Assembly: GCF_036488675.1 (NCBI RefSeq)
Contig: NZ_CP133150.1
Span: forward strand, 215,317-279,316
Direction: 5' to 3'
Source: Sinorhizobium chiapasense
Lineage (GTDB): Bacteria; Pseudomonadota; Alphaproteobacteria; Rhizobiales; Rhizobiaceae
Length of the DNA: 64,000 nt
This document shows, one piece after another, positions 53,494 through 63,188 of this stretch (its first letter is position 1; every line of letters starts with the position of its first letter). The notes under the pieces are model-generated. The model was given only the letters and a program-made list of their open reading frames with translations, did not search any database and was not told the DNA's origin. The position numbers and the translations under genes were made by a program.

Positions 53494-54276
53494 TCACCGT
53501 GCAGGTGGCTCTGCTTCGTGTTCGGCAGCGACGCGCAGGGTGACCGGAGCGAAGCCATCGAAAACTGCTTTGTACTGCCGACCAGCCTGAACTTTCTGCG
53601 CGCCGGTATATGAGCCGGTGATCACGAACTGATCCGGCTTCAAGACAACTTGCCGTTCCGCGAGGTGATTGGCCAAGGCAACGACCACGTCGAATGGATT
53701 TCCCGCCGGATGACTGAAGCGTTTCGAGAACACGAGCCGATTGTCGAGGTTGAGCGTGACGCCTATGTCGCTGACGCACCGTTCCTGCCAATTGTACACA
53801 GGCACTCCCAACACAACGCCACCGTTGCCGAGGCTGTCGGCGACAAGATGCGTTTGGTGCGACTGAAATGCATCGGCCAAGCGGCTTTGAAGTGTCTCGA
53901 AGGCAGGCATAACCGCGCCGATGTGCGGAGCAACATGCGATTGCGTGTAACCGTGAGCTGGGCGGGGCGGTAGCGCGCTGTCAATCAGAAAAGCGAGCTC
54001 ACATTCCAGACCGTGCTCAATCCGGCCCTCGATCGGCAAGGTGCTGCCCGATTGAAAAGAGTCGCCTTCCAGAACGGGGGCCGACAATAGTGTCCCATCG
54101 GTCAGCAGCGATGCCTTCCATCCAACGATGGAGGCCTTCAGCAAGCTGCGCGTACGCTCTTGTATGGCATAGGCATCGGAGAGAGTATCGATCCCCACCA
54201 ACCTGACTTTATTGATGGAGCGCTTCTCTCGCGTCGCCACCAGGTGCGAGGCAGCAACATGAAAATGCTCGTTCAT
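53494..54276 (-). CDS. FAH/2-keto-4-pentenoate hydratase-like protein
   Basis: A 260-residue MhpD-like protein. GWKASLLTDGTLLSAPVLEGD, the acidic pair in GLECELAFLIDSALP, and VITGSYTGAQKV fit the hydratase/decarboxylase branch of the fumarylacetoacetase superfamily (metal-binding Glu residues). It overlaps the KdsB-like gene by 4 bases. It probably hydrates or decarboxylates an unsaturated 2-oxo acid in the pathway. Confidence 0.82.
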   Translation of the reverse strand: MNEHFHVAASHLVATREKRSINKVRLVGIDTLSDAYAIQERTRSLLKASIVGWKASLLTDGTLLSAPVLEGDSFQSGSTLPIEGRIEHGLECELAFLIDSALPPRPAHGYTQSHVAPHIGAVMPAFETLQSRLADAFQSHQTHLVADSLGNGGVVLGVPVYNWQERCVSDIGVTLNLDNRLVFSKRFSHPAGNPFDVVVALANHLAERQVVLKPDQFVITGSYTGAQKVQAGRQYKAVFDGFAPVTLRVAAEHEAEPPAR

Positions 54277-55022
54277 GACATTGCTCCTGCTCCTGGCGCA
54301 AGCCGACGGCGTGCTTCCTCAAGATCTTCGAGCGTATCGACACCAAGTGGCGCTGCATCAACAACGGCAACGCCGATTGTCAGGCCCAAGGCTAGCGCCC
54401 GCAATTGCTCAAGTTTCTCGATACGCTCGAGGTGAGATGGTTGTGCCGCAACAAACCTTTCCAACGCGCGCCGCCGGTAGACATAAAGCCCGATGTGATG
54501 CAGGAGGTTCTTAGCGCCGTAAGGGATTGGCCATCGGCTAAAATAGATCGCACGGCCAATCACAGAATCCCTCGCCGTCGGCTCCATTGCAACCTTGACT
54601 ACGGCCGCTCTGTCGGCCTCCGTGACATCAGCGATGGGCGTGGCGAGTGTGACGATATCGATTTCCGGATCATCAAGGACAGAAATTGCCTTGTGCAGCA
54701 GCACGGGCGAGATTGTCGGCATATCGCCCTGTAGATTGACGATCACGTCATAGCTGCCATCGGGATCGAAATGCAGCAAGGCCGCAAATGACCTGTCGGA
54801 ACCGGATGCCAGATTGGGATTGGTCAGCACCACATTTGCTTCAGCTGCCAACGCGTCGGCGATCTCACGGTCTCCCGCCGCAATTAGGACTGGCCCTACA
54901 TTGGCTTCCACGCCCCTGCGAAGAACGTGGCGGATCATCGGCTCTCCGTGAATATCGGCGAGCGGCTTACCTGGTAGCCGGCTTGAATTCATCCGCGCGG
55001 GGATGACGATAATCGGCTTCAT
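54273..55022 (-). CDS. KdsB-like CMP-Kdo synthetase
   Basis: A 249-residue nucleotidyltransferase: IVIPARMNSSRLPGKPLADI, LASGSDR, VNLQGDMPTISP and the C-terminal HIGLYVYRRRALERF with EKLEQLRAL are KdsB motifs. ATG 55022 gives the usual length. KdsB normally serves lipopolysaccharide synthesis; here it overlaps a hydratase gene in a catabolic run behind an IclR gene, which is odd. It may activate a different 3-deoxy-2-oxo sugar acid, or serve a surface polysaccharide. Confidence 0.85.
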   Translation of the reverse strand: MKPIIVIPARMNSSRLPGKPLADIHGEPMIRHVLRRGVEANVGPVLIAAGDREIADALAAEANVVLTNPNLASGSDRSFAALLHFDPDGSYDVIVNLQGDMPTISPVLLHKAISVLDDPEIDIVTLATPIADVTEADRAAVVKVAMEPTARDSVIGRAIYFSRWPIPYGAKNLLHHIGLYVYRRRALERFVAAQPSHLERIEKLEQLRALALGLTIGVAVVDAAPLGVDTLEDLEEARRRLAPGAGAMS

Positions 55023-55106
55023 GACTGTACCCATCGATGAGGGATGATGGGGCCGTCTGCGTGATGTCTCGACATCAATGGCATGGCTGTTCTGATCCTG
55101 GCGTTT

Positions 55107-55919
55107 TCATGCTGCAGTATCGCCATCGACTGTAGTGGGACTGGCAACCGAGCGCAGCGGCCAAAGCAAGGCGAGTTCCGCCGCGCCGGCCAGCGCCTTT
55201 TCTCCGAGCTCATCCAGCCGCTTCTCGGCGAGGCGAAATGCCGGCGCCACAATCGCCAGCGTGCCGACTGTTTGTCCGGAAGCGGTTACGACCGCCGCCG
55301 CGACAGCTCCAACCGCCTCCTCGGCCTCCTCAAGCGCTATGCCGTAGCCGCGCTTGGCCGTGCGATCGAGCTCTTTCATGAACTCCTCTACCGTCTTGAT
55401 CTCGCGCGGCCCATAACTGCCGGGCTTTCCAAGCCCCGATTCCAGTGCCCGCTTCAGCGCCGCCTCGCGGGACAAGGTTGACAGCCAGACCTTTCCGCTT
55501 GCACTGACGTGCAAAGGCAGCACCGGAAATGTTCGCGAGCGACAAATAAGGCTGCCCTGAGCCCCCTGGGCATGCGCGATGGTCGTGAGATTATCGCTCG
55601 CAAGGGCAGCAAGACGCACCAACTCTCGGCTCTCTCGCGCCACTTTGTCCAAAACGGGCTGCAGGACATCCGGTAACGACGCTGCCTGCATGAAGCGGTA
55701 GCCCATGGCGGGCAGCTTCAGCGAGAGGCGGTAGAAGTCTGTTGCTTCATCCTGCTCAACCCATCCAAGCCCCACAAGAGTTGTCAGGACGCGATGAGCG
55801 CCACTTCGCTGCAGCTGAAGCCGATCGGCAATGTCCGACAGCCGCATGCTCTTTGCCTCGGTGGCGAGCACTTCCAAGATTGCAAAGCAATTTTCGATGA
55901 GAGAGTTGACAACCTTCAT
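55107..55919 (-). CDS. IclR family transcriptional regulator (second)
   Basis: A 270-residue IclR protein with winged helix (NCFAILEVLATEAKSMRLSDIADRL, SGAHRVLTTLVGLGWV) and effector domain (AHAQGAQGSLICRSR, LPLHVSASGKVWLSTL, KRGYGIALEEAEEA). ATG 55919 is chosen over 55943. It is divergent from the sugar-binding protein gene at 56040 and probably controls both strands. Confidence 0.88.
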   Translation of the reverse strand: MKVVNSLIENCFAILEVLATEAKSMRLSDIADRLQLQRSGAHRVLTTLVGLGWVEQDEATDFYRLSLKLPAMGYRFMQAASLPDVLQPVLDKVARESRELVRLAALASDNLTTIAHAQGAQGSLICRSRTFPVLPLHVSASGKVWLSTLSREAALKRALESGLGKPGSYGPREIKTVEEFMKELDRTAKRGYGIALEEAEEAVGAVAAAVVTASGQTVGTLAIVAPAFRLAEKRLDELGEKALAGAAELALLWPLRSVASPTTVDGDTAA

Positions 55920-56039
55920 GATCGCGGAATACCATTCTATCAAGAACTGAATTCAGACTAGACGGCTTTTCGACATTGGTCAACGATTTAGTTCGATGAG
56001 CCAAGATCACCCACAGCTCAGACTCGGGAGGAGTCAAAT

Positions 56040-57281
56040 ATGAAGAGTGTTATTCGCAGGGGCGCGCTCGCTTTAGCGATCGCCTTATGGTCGTCCGCCA
56101 GCCATGCCGCGGAAATCCAGTGGCCGAGTTTTCTCTGGAATGACCCAGGATTGGCACCAGCGCTCAAAGACCTCAAGACGACGTTTGAGCAGGAAAATCC
56201 TCAGGACCATATCAATAATGTCCTGATTCCAGTTTCGACTTTCTGGGATAAACAATTCGCCGACGTCAGGAGCGGAAACCCAGCCGACATCGGAACCTTC
56301 TACGATCCGGACGTCCGCGCCTATATCGAACAGGGACTTCTTGAGCCTCTCGACGGTTATCTCTCTGCAGCGGGGATTGACCGCACGAGCTTCGTACCAA
56401 CTGCGTCCCTGGGGCAAAAGGACGGCCATGTCTACGCTATCCCCGTCGTCGTGAATGCACGCGCGCTCTTCTATAATGAAAAACTCTTCCGCGATGCGGG
56501 CGTACAGCCGCCCAAGGACGCTGACACGTTCCTGCAGGCGGCGAAAGCATTGCGTAGACCTCAGGTCCAACAATTCGGATTTGCCACGGCATCCAAGCCT
56601 GGGAACGCGAACCTGATGTTCATCGAGGTGTCGCCCCTGATGGTCGGCTTCGGGGGCGGGTTCTTCAAAGAGGGACGCCCCAACGCGAACGCCCCGGAGA
56701 CGATCGCAGCACTTCGGCTCTATAAAGAGCTCTTCGATCAGAACCTCATCCCGCGCGGCGTTGAGACAGGCTCTTACCGTGACATGTTCGCGCACGGCAA
56801 GATCGGGATGTATGCTTCCGGCGCCTTCATGGCAGGTGTCGTAGAGGCGGCCGACAAGGACGTTTACAAAGATCTGCGTGCCATGCCCCTGCCCTTCCCG
56901 GGCGGCCAAACGATGTCGATCACCGTTTTTCTTGGAATCCCGAAGGGTGCCAAAAACAAGGATGCTGCTGCTGCAGTCCTGATGCGCCTCCTTAAGGATG
57001 ACTTCCAACTCAAGATTGCTCAGATCGGTAAGGCTCACCCCGGACGTGTCAATATGCTGCCCGACACGTTCTTTGATCAGAACCCTTGGTTCAAGGCGTT
57101 CCAACAAGCAACGCTGACTGCCCGCTCCTACGCGCCGGAAGGCGCCGAACAATATGGGCCGGAGATCATAAAGGTCGTTTCGGAGGGGCTCGAAGCCATG
57201 CTCTTCCAAGGTGTATCGCCGGAAGAAACGGCAAATGACCTACAGCAAAAGCTCACGGAATTCATCGCTACGAAAAAGTGA
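56040..57281 (+). CDS. sugar ABC transporter substrate-binding protein
   Basis: A 413-residue family 1 solute-binding protein with a Sec signal peptide (hydrophobic run ALALAIALW, cleavage near SHAA/EI). The mature protein has the UgpB/MalE-like blocks FYDPDVRAYIEQGLLEPLDGYL and VYAIPVVVNARALFYNEKLF. The permeases follow at once. The ligand is a sugar or sugar derivative not defined by sequence. Confidence 0.9.
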   Translation: MKSVIRRGALALAIALWSSASHAAEIQWPSFLWNDPGLAPALKDLKTTFEQENPQDHINNVLIPVSTFWDKQFADVRSGNPADIGTFYDPDVRAYIEQGLLEPLDGYLSAAGIDRTSFVPTASLGQKDGHVYAIPVVVNARALFYNEKLFRDAGVQPPKDADTFLQAAKALRRPQVQQFGFATASKPGNANLMFIEVSPLMVGFGGGFFKEGRPNANAPETIAALRLYKELFDQNLIPRGVETGSYRDMFAHGKIGMYASGAFMAGVVEAADKDVYKDLRAMPLPFPGGQTMSITVFLGIPKGAKNKDAAAAVLMRLLKDDFQLKIAQIGKAHPGRVNMLPDTFFDQNPWFKAFQQATLTARSYAPEGAEQYGPEIIKVVSEGLEAMLFQGVSPEETANDLQQKLTEFIATKK

Positions 57282-57322
57282 TTTTCGTCGAACACAACAT
57301 AGAAACTTAGGAATGGCATCAG

Positions 57323-58282
57323 ATGGATAGCAAGATACGAGGAAGCGGTCTTCAGCCGGCCGCGGTCATCGGACAACCGACGGGAGGACGCTGGTTTGGC
57401 TATCAGAAGCGCGAAGCCTTGGTGCCTTACGCTTTTCTGTTGCCCAGCTTCCTCATCCTTGCGGTGGTATTTTTCTATCCGATGATTTACGCCATTATCA
57501 TCAGCTTTTACTCAAATGACATCGGAAGTGCAGCCCGTTTCGTTGGGTGGGAGAATTATCGCGGCGTCATCTCCAGCGACTGGTTCCCGACCGTGATGAA
57601 GACATCTGTGCTCTGGACCATCGGCAATGTCGTCTTCGTCTGTGGCTTTTCGCTGGCCATCGCGCTGATGCTTGACAGTAAATTTCCAGCGCGCGGCTTC
57701 GTCCGCGCTCTGTTTTTCCTCCCCTGGGCGATCCCGTATGTCGCAGCTGGTCTGATCTGGGGTTGGATGTTTGACTATGAGTTCGGCGTATTGAACTATC
57801 TCATCCATGCGATCGGGCTCTCGTCCGACAAGATCAACTTCCTCATCGCATGCCCTGAAGCCTTCTTCAGCCTGACAGGCGTTTCGATCTGGAAACTGGT
57901 GCCCTTTGGTACTGTAATGTTCTTAGCAGGCCTCCAGACGATCCCCGCAGAATACTACGAGGCTGCCAAGATCGATGGCGCGGGCCCGTTCCAATCGTTC
58001 AGGTTTGTCACGCTGCCCGGGCTACGCAATGTCGCCATCATGCTCACGCTGCTGATCACCATCTGGAGCTTCGGACGCACCTTCACCGTGATCTTTCTGC
58101 TGACGGAGGGTGGCCCCGCGGGATGCACCGAGACCATTGTCATCCGTAGCTATCTTGAAGCGTTCAAGTTCTTCAGAGTCGGAACCGCGAGCGCGATCGG
58201 CGCAATCGTGCTGGCGATTTCGCTTGTCTTCTCGATCGCCTACCTCGCCTTCCTACACCGCAAAGGACGTACGCAGTCATGA
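57323..58282 (+). CDS. sugar ABC transporter permease, MalF type
   Basis: A 319-residue permease with six membrane segments after a cytoplasmic N-terminus and the EAA loop EYYEAAKIDGAGPFQSFRFVTLPGL. It overlaps the next permease gene by 4 bases. Confidence 0.92.
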   Translation: MDSKIRGSGLQPAAVIGQPTGGRWFGYQKREALVPYAFLLPSFLILAVVFFYPMIYAIIISFYSNDIGSAARFVGWENYRGVISSDWFPTVMKTSVLWTIGNVVFVCGFSLAIALMLDSKFPARGFVRALFFLPWAIPYVAAGLIWGWMFDYEFGVLNYLIHAIGLSSDKINFLIACPEAFFSLTGVSIWKLVPFGTVMFLAGLQTIPAEYYEAAKIDGAGPFQSFRFVTLPGLRNVAIMLTLLITIWSFGRTFTVIFLLTEGGPAGCTETIVIRSYLEAFKFFRVGTASAIGAIVLAISLVFSIAYLAFLHRKGRTQS

Positions 58283-59121
58283 CTTCGAACTCGATCAAAC
58301 ATGCGCTGTGGTCGGCTGCATTCTATCTGAGCCTGACATGTCTGCTGCTCGCAGTCGTCTTCCCCTTCTACTGGATGATCAAAACATCCATGGACTCGGG
58401 CGACTCGTTGTTCGCTTATCCACCTGGTCTCCTGCCAGCCACTTATGACTTTCACGGTTACCGCGAGGTCGTGCACAATACGTCCATTGGACTGTGGCTC
58501 TGGAACTCCCTGGTCGTCTCTGTTGGATCGACATTGCTCGCGGTAGCGGCAGGCGTTTCTGGTGCGTATGGGCTCTCACGATTTCGCTACCGTGCGAAGT
58601 CCCCGCTGGCGCTGGTGATCCTCACGACTCAGATGATGCCCCCGCTTGTGCTGATCATTCCGATCTACACGATCTATATCAGCTTGAATCTGACCGATAC
58701 GTTGTTCGGGCTCATCATCGGTAATTTTGCATTCTCGCTGCCGGTGGTCATCTGGATGATGAAATCAATCTTCGACTCTATCCCTGTGGAGATCGAAGAG
58801 GCGGCTCGCGTCGACGGTGCATCTTGGCTCTTCATCATGACCCGTATCACGCTTCCGATCGCGCTGCCGGGGTTGGTCGCGGTTTCGATCTACACCTTCA
58901 TCAATGGATGGGACGAGTTCATGTTCGCTCGAACGGTTGTCACCGCGGCCGAAAAGTGGGTGGGAACTGTCGGTCTGGCGTCATTCATTGGTATTTACAT
59001 GACTCCCTGGGATCAGATTTTGGCCGCGTCAACAATCTTTACGCTGCCGCCCGTGATCCTTTTCCTTCTCGTTCAAAAGCACTTCATGGCTGGTCTTGGC
59101 GCCGGCGCAGTAAAGGGATGA
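58279..59121 (+). CDS. sugar ABC transporter permease, MalG type
   Basis: A 280-residue permease with six membrane segments and the EAA loop EIEEAARVDGASWLFIMTRITLPI. It is the partner of the MalF-type gene. The acyl-CoA dehydrogenase gene follows 7 bases later, so transport and catabolism are in one operon. Confidence 0.92.
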   Translation: MTSNSIKHALWSAAFYLSLTCLLLAVVFPFYWMIKTSMDSGDSLFAYPPGLLPATYDFHGYREVVHNTSIGLWLWNSLVVSVGSTLLAVAAGVSGAYGLSRFRYRAKSPLALVILTTQMMPPLVLIIPIYTIYISLNLTDTLFGLIIGNFAFSLPVVIWMMKSIFDSIPVEIEEAARVDGASWLFIMTRITLPIALPGLVAVSIYTFINGWDEFMFARTVVTAAEKWVGTVGLASFIGIYMTPWDQILAASTIFTLPPVILFLLVQKHFMAGLGAGAVKG

Positions 59122-59128
59122 AGTCAAT

Positions 59129-60274
59129 ATGCAGATGACCCTAACCCTCGAGCAAGAGGCGATCCGTGATATGGCGCGGCGCCTTGCAACCGAGGAGATC
59201 GCGCCAAAGGCGCGCCAAATCGATGAAACCTCGACCTTCGACCGCGCACTTCATAAAAGATTGGGAGAGTTGGGGCTCCTTGGAATGACGGCGCCGCCTG
59301 AGTATGGAGGCAGCGGTTCAGACACGGTGACCTGGTGCATGGTCGTCGAGGAGATTGCCAAAGCCTCCTCGGCGGTCGCAAACGGTCTCACACTGACCGA
59401 GTCGATGGTGCACTACCTCATCGCCATGGGCTCCGAGGAGCAGAAAATGAAGTATTTGCCGCGTCTTGCCAGCGGTGAATCGCTCTGCAGCTTTTGTTTG
59501 ACCGAGCCGAACGCCGGCTCTGACGCCGCGTCTCTGTCCACGACAGCAACCATCGAGGGGGACGACGTCATTCTCAATGGCCAGAAGATGTGGATCTCGG
59601 GCGCACTGGTTGCCGACTTCTTCATTGTTGTGGCAAGCATTGACAAGGCGCAGCGCTCAAAGGGCATTCGCACCTATATCGTCGAACGGGGCACCCCGGG
59701 ACTTTCCTTCGGGGAAAAGCTCGACTTGATGGGCATCAGAGGCTTCGGGACCGCGCCCGTATTCTTCGATAACTGCAGAATTCCTAAGAGCCAGCAGCTT
59801 GGAGGTGAAGAAGGTTTCCGGGCTGTCATGCACGGACTGGACGGAGCCGGTCGCCTTGGTGCTGCCGCCATGGCGGTCGGTGTCGCCCAGGCCGCCATGG
59901 ATGTGGCGCTGAAGTATTCTCTTGAGCGCGAACAGTTCCGTCAGCCTGTTTTTGACTTTCAGTCCGTCCAGTTCATGCTCGCTGACATGGCAATCGAGAT
60001 TGAAGCCGCAAGGCTTCTCATGCACAAGGCTGCGGCACTCCGAGACGAGAACCAGCCTTTCACGTTCGCGACGTCCCTCGCGAAGACCTTTGCAGGCGAC
60101 ATGTGCATGCGCAACGTCACCAACGCAATGCAGGTCTTCGGCGGCTATAGCTATTCCAAGGAGTATCCGATCGAGCGGTTATTCCGGGACGCCAAGATCC
60201 ACCAGATCTGGGATGGAACCAATCAAGTGCAACGAATGATCATTGCACGTCACCTTAAGAAAGAGGCTGCATGA
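59129..60274 (+). CDS. acyl-CoA dehydrogenase
   Basis: A 381-residue flavoenzyme. CLTEPNAGSDAASL, KMWISGALVADFFIVVA and LEREQFRQPVFDFQ are standard. The C-terminal block RDAKIHQIWDGTNQVQ carries Asp at about residue 362 where many family members have the catalytic Glu (YEGT), so the base is either this Asp or elsewhere. It should donate electrons to the local ETF. Its stop overlaps the CoA-transferase start. Confidence 0.92.
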   Translation: MQMTLTLEQEAIRDMARRLATEEIAPKARQIDETSTFDRALHKRLGELGLLGMTAPPEYGGSGSDTVTWCMVVEEIAKASSAVANGLTLTESMVHYLIAMGSEEQKMKYLPRLASGESLCSFCLTEPNAGSDAASLSTTATIEGDDVILNGQKMWISGALVADFFIVVASIDKAQRSKGIRTYIVERGTPGLSFGEKLDLMGIRGFGTAPVFFDNCRIPKSQQLGGEEGFRAVMHGLDGAGRLGAAAMAVGVAQAAMDVALKYSLEREQFRQPVFDFQSVQFMLADMAIEIEAARLLMHKAAALRDENQPFTFATSLAKTFAGDMCMRNVTNAMQVFGGYSYSKEYPIERLFRDAKIHQIWDGTNQVQRMIIARHLKKEAA

Positions 60275-61467
60275 TGCCTAAAACTTCCCTTGACGGTATT
60301 CGCGTCGCCGCATTCACGCACTTTGCTGCAGGCCCCATTGCTGCCCAGTATTTGGGCTCCTTGGGCGCCGATGTGATCAAGGTCGAAAGTCCAGCCCAGG
60401 ATGTGAACCGCTATGCGTTGCGCGATCCAAACGGTCACCTTCAAGGTATCAGCCCCTACTTCGTTGTCACAAACCGAAACCAGCGCAACGTCTGCCTCAA
60501 TCTTAAGACTGAGGACGGGCTGGCTGCAGCCAAAGCGCTGATCGCATCAAGTGACGTGCTGATTGAAAACTATCGTCCTGGCGTCATGGAGAAGCTCGGG
60601 CTTGGATACGAGGAGATCAAGAAGATCAACCCTGGCATCATCTACGCGTCTATTTCGGCCTACGATCCCGAAGGTTCGGCACGCAACCGACCTGGCCAGG
60701 ATCTCTTGATCCAGGCTCTCAGCGGCATCGCAAGTCTTACCGGCCGCGGCGATGGACCACCGATCCCGGTGGGCGCCTACATCATCGATGGCTTCACCGC
60801 AATGCAGGTACTTGTAGGAATTCTTGCCGCACTCCGCCATCGTGATGCGACCGGGGAAGGTCAAGCACTGCGCGCCGACATGATGTCATCGTCGATGTAT
60901 CTCATGGCGCAGGAGGCCTCCTACGTGCTGAATGTTGAGGCCAATCCGGTGCGAAGCAGCGCCGGCATCGCGCACGTCAACCAATCGGCCCCATATGGTG
61001 TCTATCAAGTGAAAGATGGCGCAATCGTTCTGTCGACGTTCGGCGGCGTGCCGATGGTCAAAAAGCTCGTGGCAGCACTCCAGATCGATGATCTATCGGA
61101 AGAGGATATTACCGAGCAGAAAATTCGGTTTAGTCGAGACGAAATAGCCACGAAAATAGCTGCCCGCCTTGCCCCAATGACCATGGCAGAAGCGATGTCG
61201 GCCGTCGAGCCGACGGGGACGTGGACCGCGCCTGTGCGTACGTTGGCCGAGGCGCTGGCTGACCCGGCGATTGTTGAAACCGGAATCATCCAGGATGTCA
61301 GCAGCCCATATGGGGGCGACTACAAGGTCGTGGTTGAACCCCTGCGGATGGAGAAGACCCCCCTCCTTTCCCGCCGACCTGCAGCGGATCTCGGCGAGCA
61401 CACCGAGGAGGTGCTTGCTGAACTCGGGCTGTCTCCAGTTAAGGCGGACGCGGTCGGCCACCTATAG
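60271..61467 (+). CDS. CaiB/BaiF family CoA-transferase
   Basis: A 398-residue class III CoA-transferase. The catalytic Asp is Asp144 in RPGQDLLIQALSG; AAGPIAAQYLGSLGADVIKVE and NRNQRNVCLNLKTEDG fit the family. It would load CoA on an organic acid, which the adjacent dehydrogenase then oxidises. Two in-frame ATGs (60271, 60274) overlap the previous stop. Confidence 0.93.
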   Translation: MMPKTSLDGIRVAAFTHFAAGPIAAQYLGSLGADVIKVESPAQDVNRYALRDPNGHLQGISPYFVVTNRNQRNVCLNLKTEDGLAAAKALIASSDVLIENYRPGVMEKLGLGYEEIKKINPGIIYASISAYDPEGSARNRPGQDLLIQALSGIASLTGRGDGPPIPVGAYIIDGFTAMQVLVGILAALRHRDATGEGQALRADMMSSSMYLMAQEASYVLNVEANPVRSSAGIAHVNQSAPYGVYQVKDGAIVLSTFGGVPMVKKLVAALQIDDLSEEDITEQKIRFSRDEIATKIAARLAPMTMAEAMSAVEPTGTWTAPVRTLAEALADPAIVETGIIQDVSSPYGGDYKVVVEPLRMEKTPLLSRRPAADLGEHTEEVLAELGLSPVKADAVGHL

Positions 61468-61485
61468 TCACCAAGCTGACGCCCA

Positions 61486-61506
61486 GCCCCGGAGTTTTTT
61501 CGGGGC
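61486..61506 (+). terminator. hairpin after the CoA-transferase gene
   Basis: GCCCCG pairs with CGGGGC around a 9-base loop that contains six T, 19 bases after the stop. The T-run is in the loop and not after the stem, so it is a weak terminator candidate. Confidence 0.3.
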
Positions 61507-62237
61507 GGTCTCCACCGCGATACGGTTATATTTGGGCGGTGTTTCTTTTAAGCCCACGAGCATGCGGGTCCGCCATTCTTCAGCGTGGGGAAGAGAAGGT
61601 ACACGAATGATAGGGCGGTTTAATATTGCGCGACATCGAGGGGATCTCTCAAACGTCAGATCGTTGCGCGGTCGATGACATGTAATTGGTCTGTTGCTCC
61701 CTCGACCTGCCACAGTGGAGGGTCGGCTGGCGGAACTGATTGGCCCGTGATCGAGCGGGTTGCTGAACTCGAGGACAAGCTTTGACTATTGGCGCCACGA
61801 GAGCGAGCAAGTCCGCCGGTGGTCCTGGGCCGATGGGCGACGCGCTGCTGGTGATGAAAGCCCCGGATACCGGGTGCTTCAATCCAGTCGCGATCTTGCG
61901 GCATGGTTCGGCCTGACGCCGATATTTGCTTGGACGGGATCCCCCACGGGCGCCGAAAGCCTTGAAGTATGCTGGTACCAGGCGCCTCTAACGTGATTCG
62001 GCACGTGCGCCTGGAAAAGACCGAAGCTCGCCATGGCGCTCGCCGCCGATGGCCAGCAACGACCGCAGGCGGCAATGGCTGCTGCCACCGTCGATGAACC
62101 ATACAGCCGAGGAGCATGCTGCCTACTGCTCCCCCTATTTTAAAACAGACATCACTTTTGTCATCAAAGCGTAACATGGAGTCGTTAAGCAGATACCTAG
62201 ACATCTGGTTATCTAAGTATTGCCGGTGTCAAATGTC
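61507..62237. other. spacer with IS110 debris
   Basis: No intact gene. On the plus strand RDLAAWFGLTP at 61889-61921 is the IS110 C-terminal motif (compare RDFAAWLGLVP in the copy at 3386), followed by scrambled sequence with KRPKLAMAL, another motif from the end of such transposases. The binding-protein gene expected before the next permease pair is absent. Confidence 0.5.
61886..62090 (+). pseudogene. IS110 transposase C-terminal remnant
   Basis: Fragments RDLAAWFGLTP and KRPKLAMALA occur in order but in different frames, with the STGG loop lost. Confidence 0.5.
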
Positions 62238-62273
62238 ATGACATCGGCCCTGTTGGTGCGTGGAGAAGAGTTG

Positions 62274-63188
62274 GTGTTTTTTATATCGAGAGCCTTGCGA
62301 AGCGCGTTCACGTTGTGGGCGATTCTCACCATCGTGTTTTTTGCGACACGCATGACCGGAGATCCCACATCCTTCCTCATTCCGCCTGACTTTCCCGAGG
62401 AACAACGGATGGAGCTTAGAACAAAGCTCGGACTTGATGATGACTTGGCAACGCAATACATACGGTATGGCGCCGCACTGCTGCGCGGAGACTTCGGACA
62501 GAGTTTCTTCTCAAACCGGCCGGTGGTCGACCTGTTCCTGGAGCGCGTTCCCAATACCCTGCTCCTGACCATTCCAGCTTTTGTACTGTCGGTTATTATC
62601 GGCATGGGCGCCGGCCTGTGGGCCGCACTTCATCACAACACCGTTTTTGATCGCTCGCTCACGACTGCAACGATTGTGGGGCAGGCGATTCCAAACTTTG
62701 TTGTCGGCATTGCCGCCATTTTGATTTTCAGCTTTTCTTTCAAGCTTCTGCCGAGCGGGGGCATGGGCACATGGAAGCATCTTATTCTGCCCGCCATCAC
62801 ACTTGCTCTACACACCTCAGCCAACATTGCAAGGCTCGTTCGCAGCAGCATGCTGGAGGTCCTGTCTCAGGACTATATGCGCTATGCGCGCAGCAAAGGG
62901 TTGAGCCCGTTCAGTGTCGTGGTGAAGCACGGCCTGAGAAACGCGATCCTCCCGGTGCTGACAATTTTGGGGCTCCAGCTCGGTGGACTGATCGCCGGCG
63001 CCGTTGTGACGGAATCGGTATTTGCCTGGCCTGGAGCGGGCCGCCTTGTGATCGACGCGGTCATGCAACGCGATTTCGCCATGCTGCAATTCGGAATTCT
63101 CGTGTTCTCGGCCGCAGTCATCTTCACCAATCTTCTCGTTGATGTGGGTTACGGACTGCTTGATCCGCGGGTGCGTGGGAGGTCGTGA
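62274..63188 (+). CDS. ABC transporter permease, DppB type (third system)
   Basis: A six-helix permease of about 304 residues: ATRMTGDPTSFLI, GDFGQSFFSNRPVV, EAA loop (YMRYARSKGLSPFSVVVKHGLRN) and ESVFAWPGAGRLV. GTG 62274 has GGAG 8 bases upstream; ATG 62238 and TTG 62220 are in frame. No binding-protein gene precedes it, only IS debris, so the operon may have lost its 5' part. Confidence 0.85.
   Translation: MFFISRALRSAFTLWAILTIVFFATRMTGDPTSFLIPPDFPEEQRMELRTKLGLDDDLATQYIRYGAALLRGDFGQSFFSNRPVVDLFLERVPNTLLLTIPAFVLSVIIGMGAGLWAALHHNTVFDRSLTTATIVGQAIPNFVVGIAAILIFSFSFKLLPSGGMGTWKHLILPAITLALHTSANIARLVRSSMLEVLSQDYMRYARSKGLSPFSVVVKHGLRNAILPVLTILGLQLGGLIAGAVVTESVFAWPGAGRLVIDAVMQRDFAMLQFGILVFSAAVIFTNLLVDVGYGLLDPRVRGRS

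Noticed and set aside
56085..57209. 374-codon minus-strand frame
   Set aside because: It is antisense to the sugar-binding protein gene, which has a clear signal peptide and family blocks.
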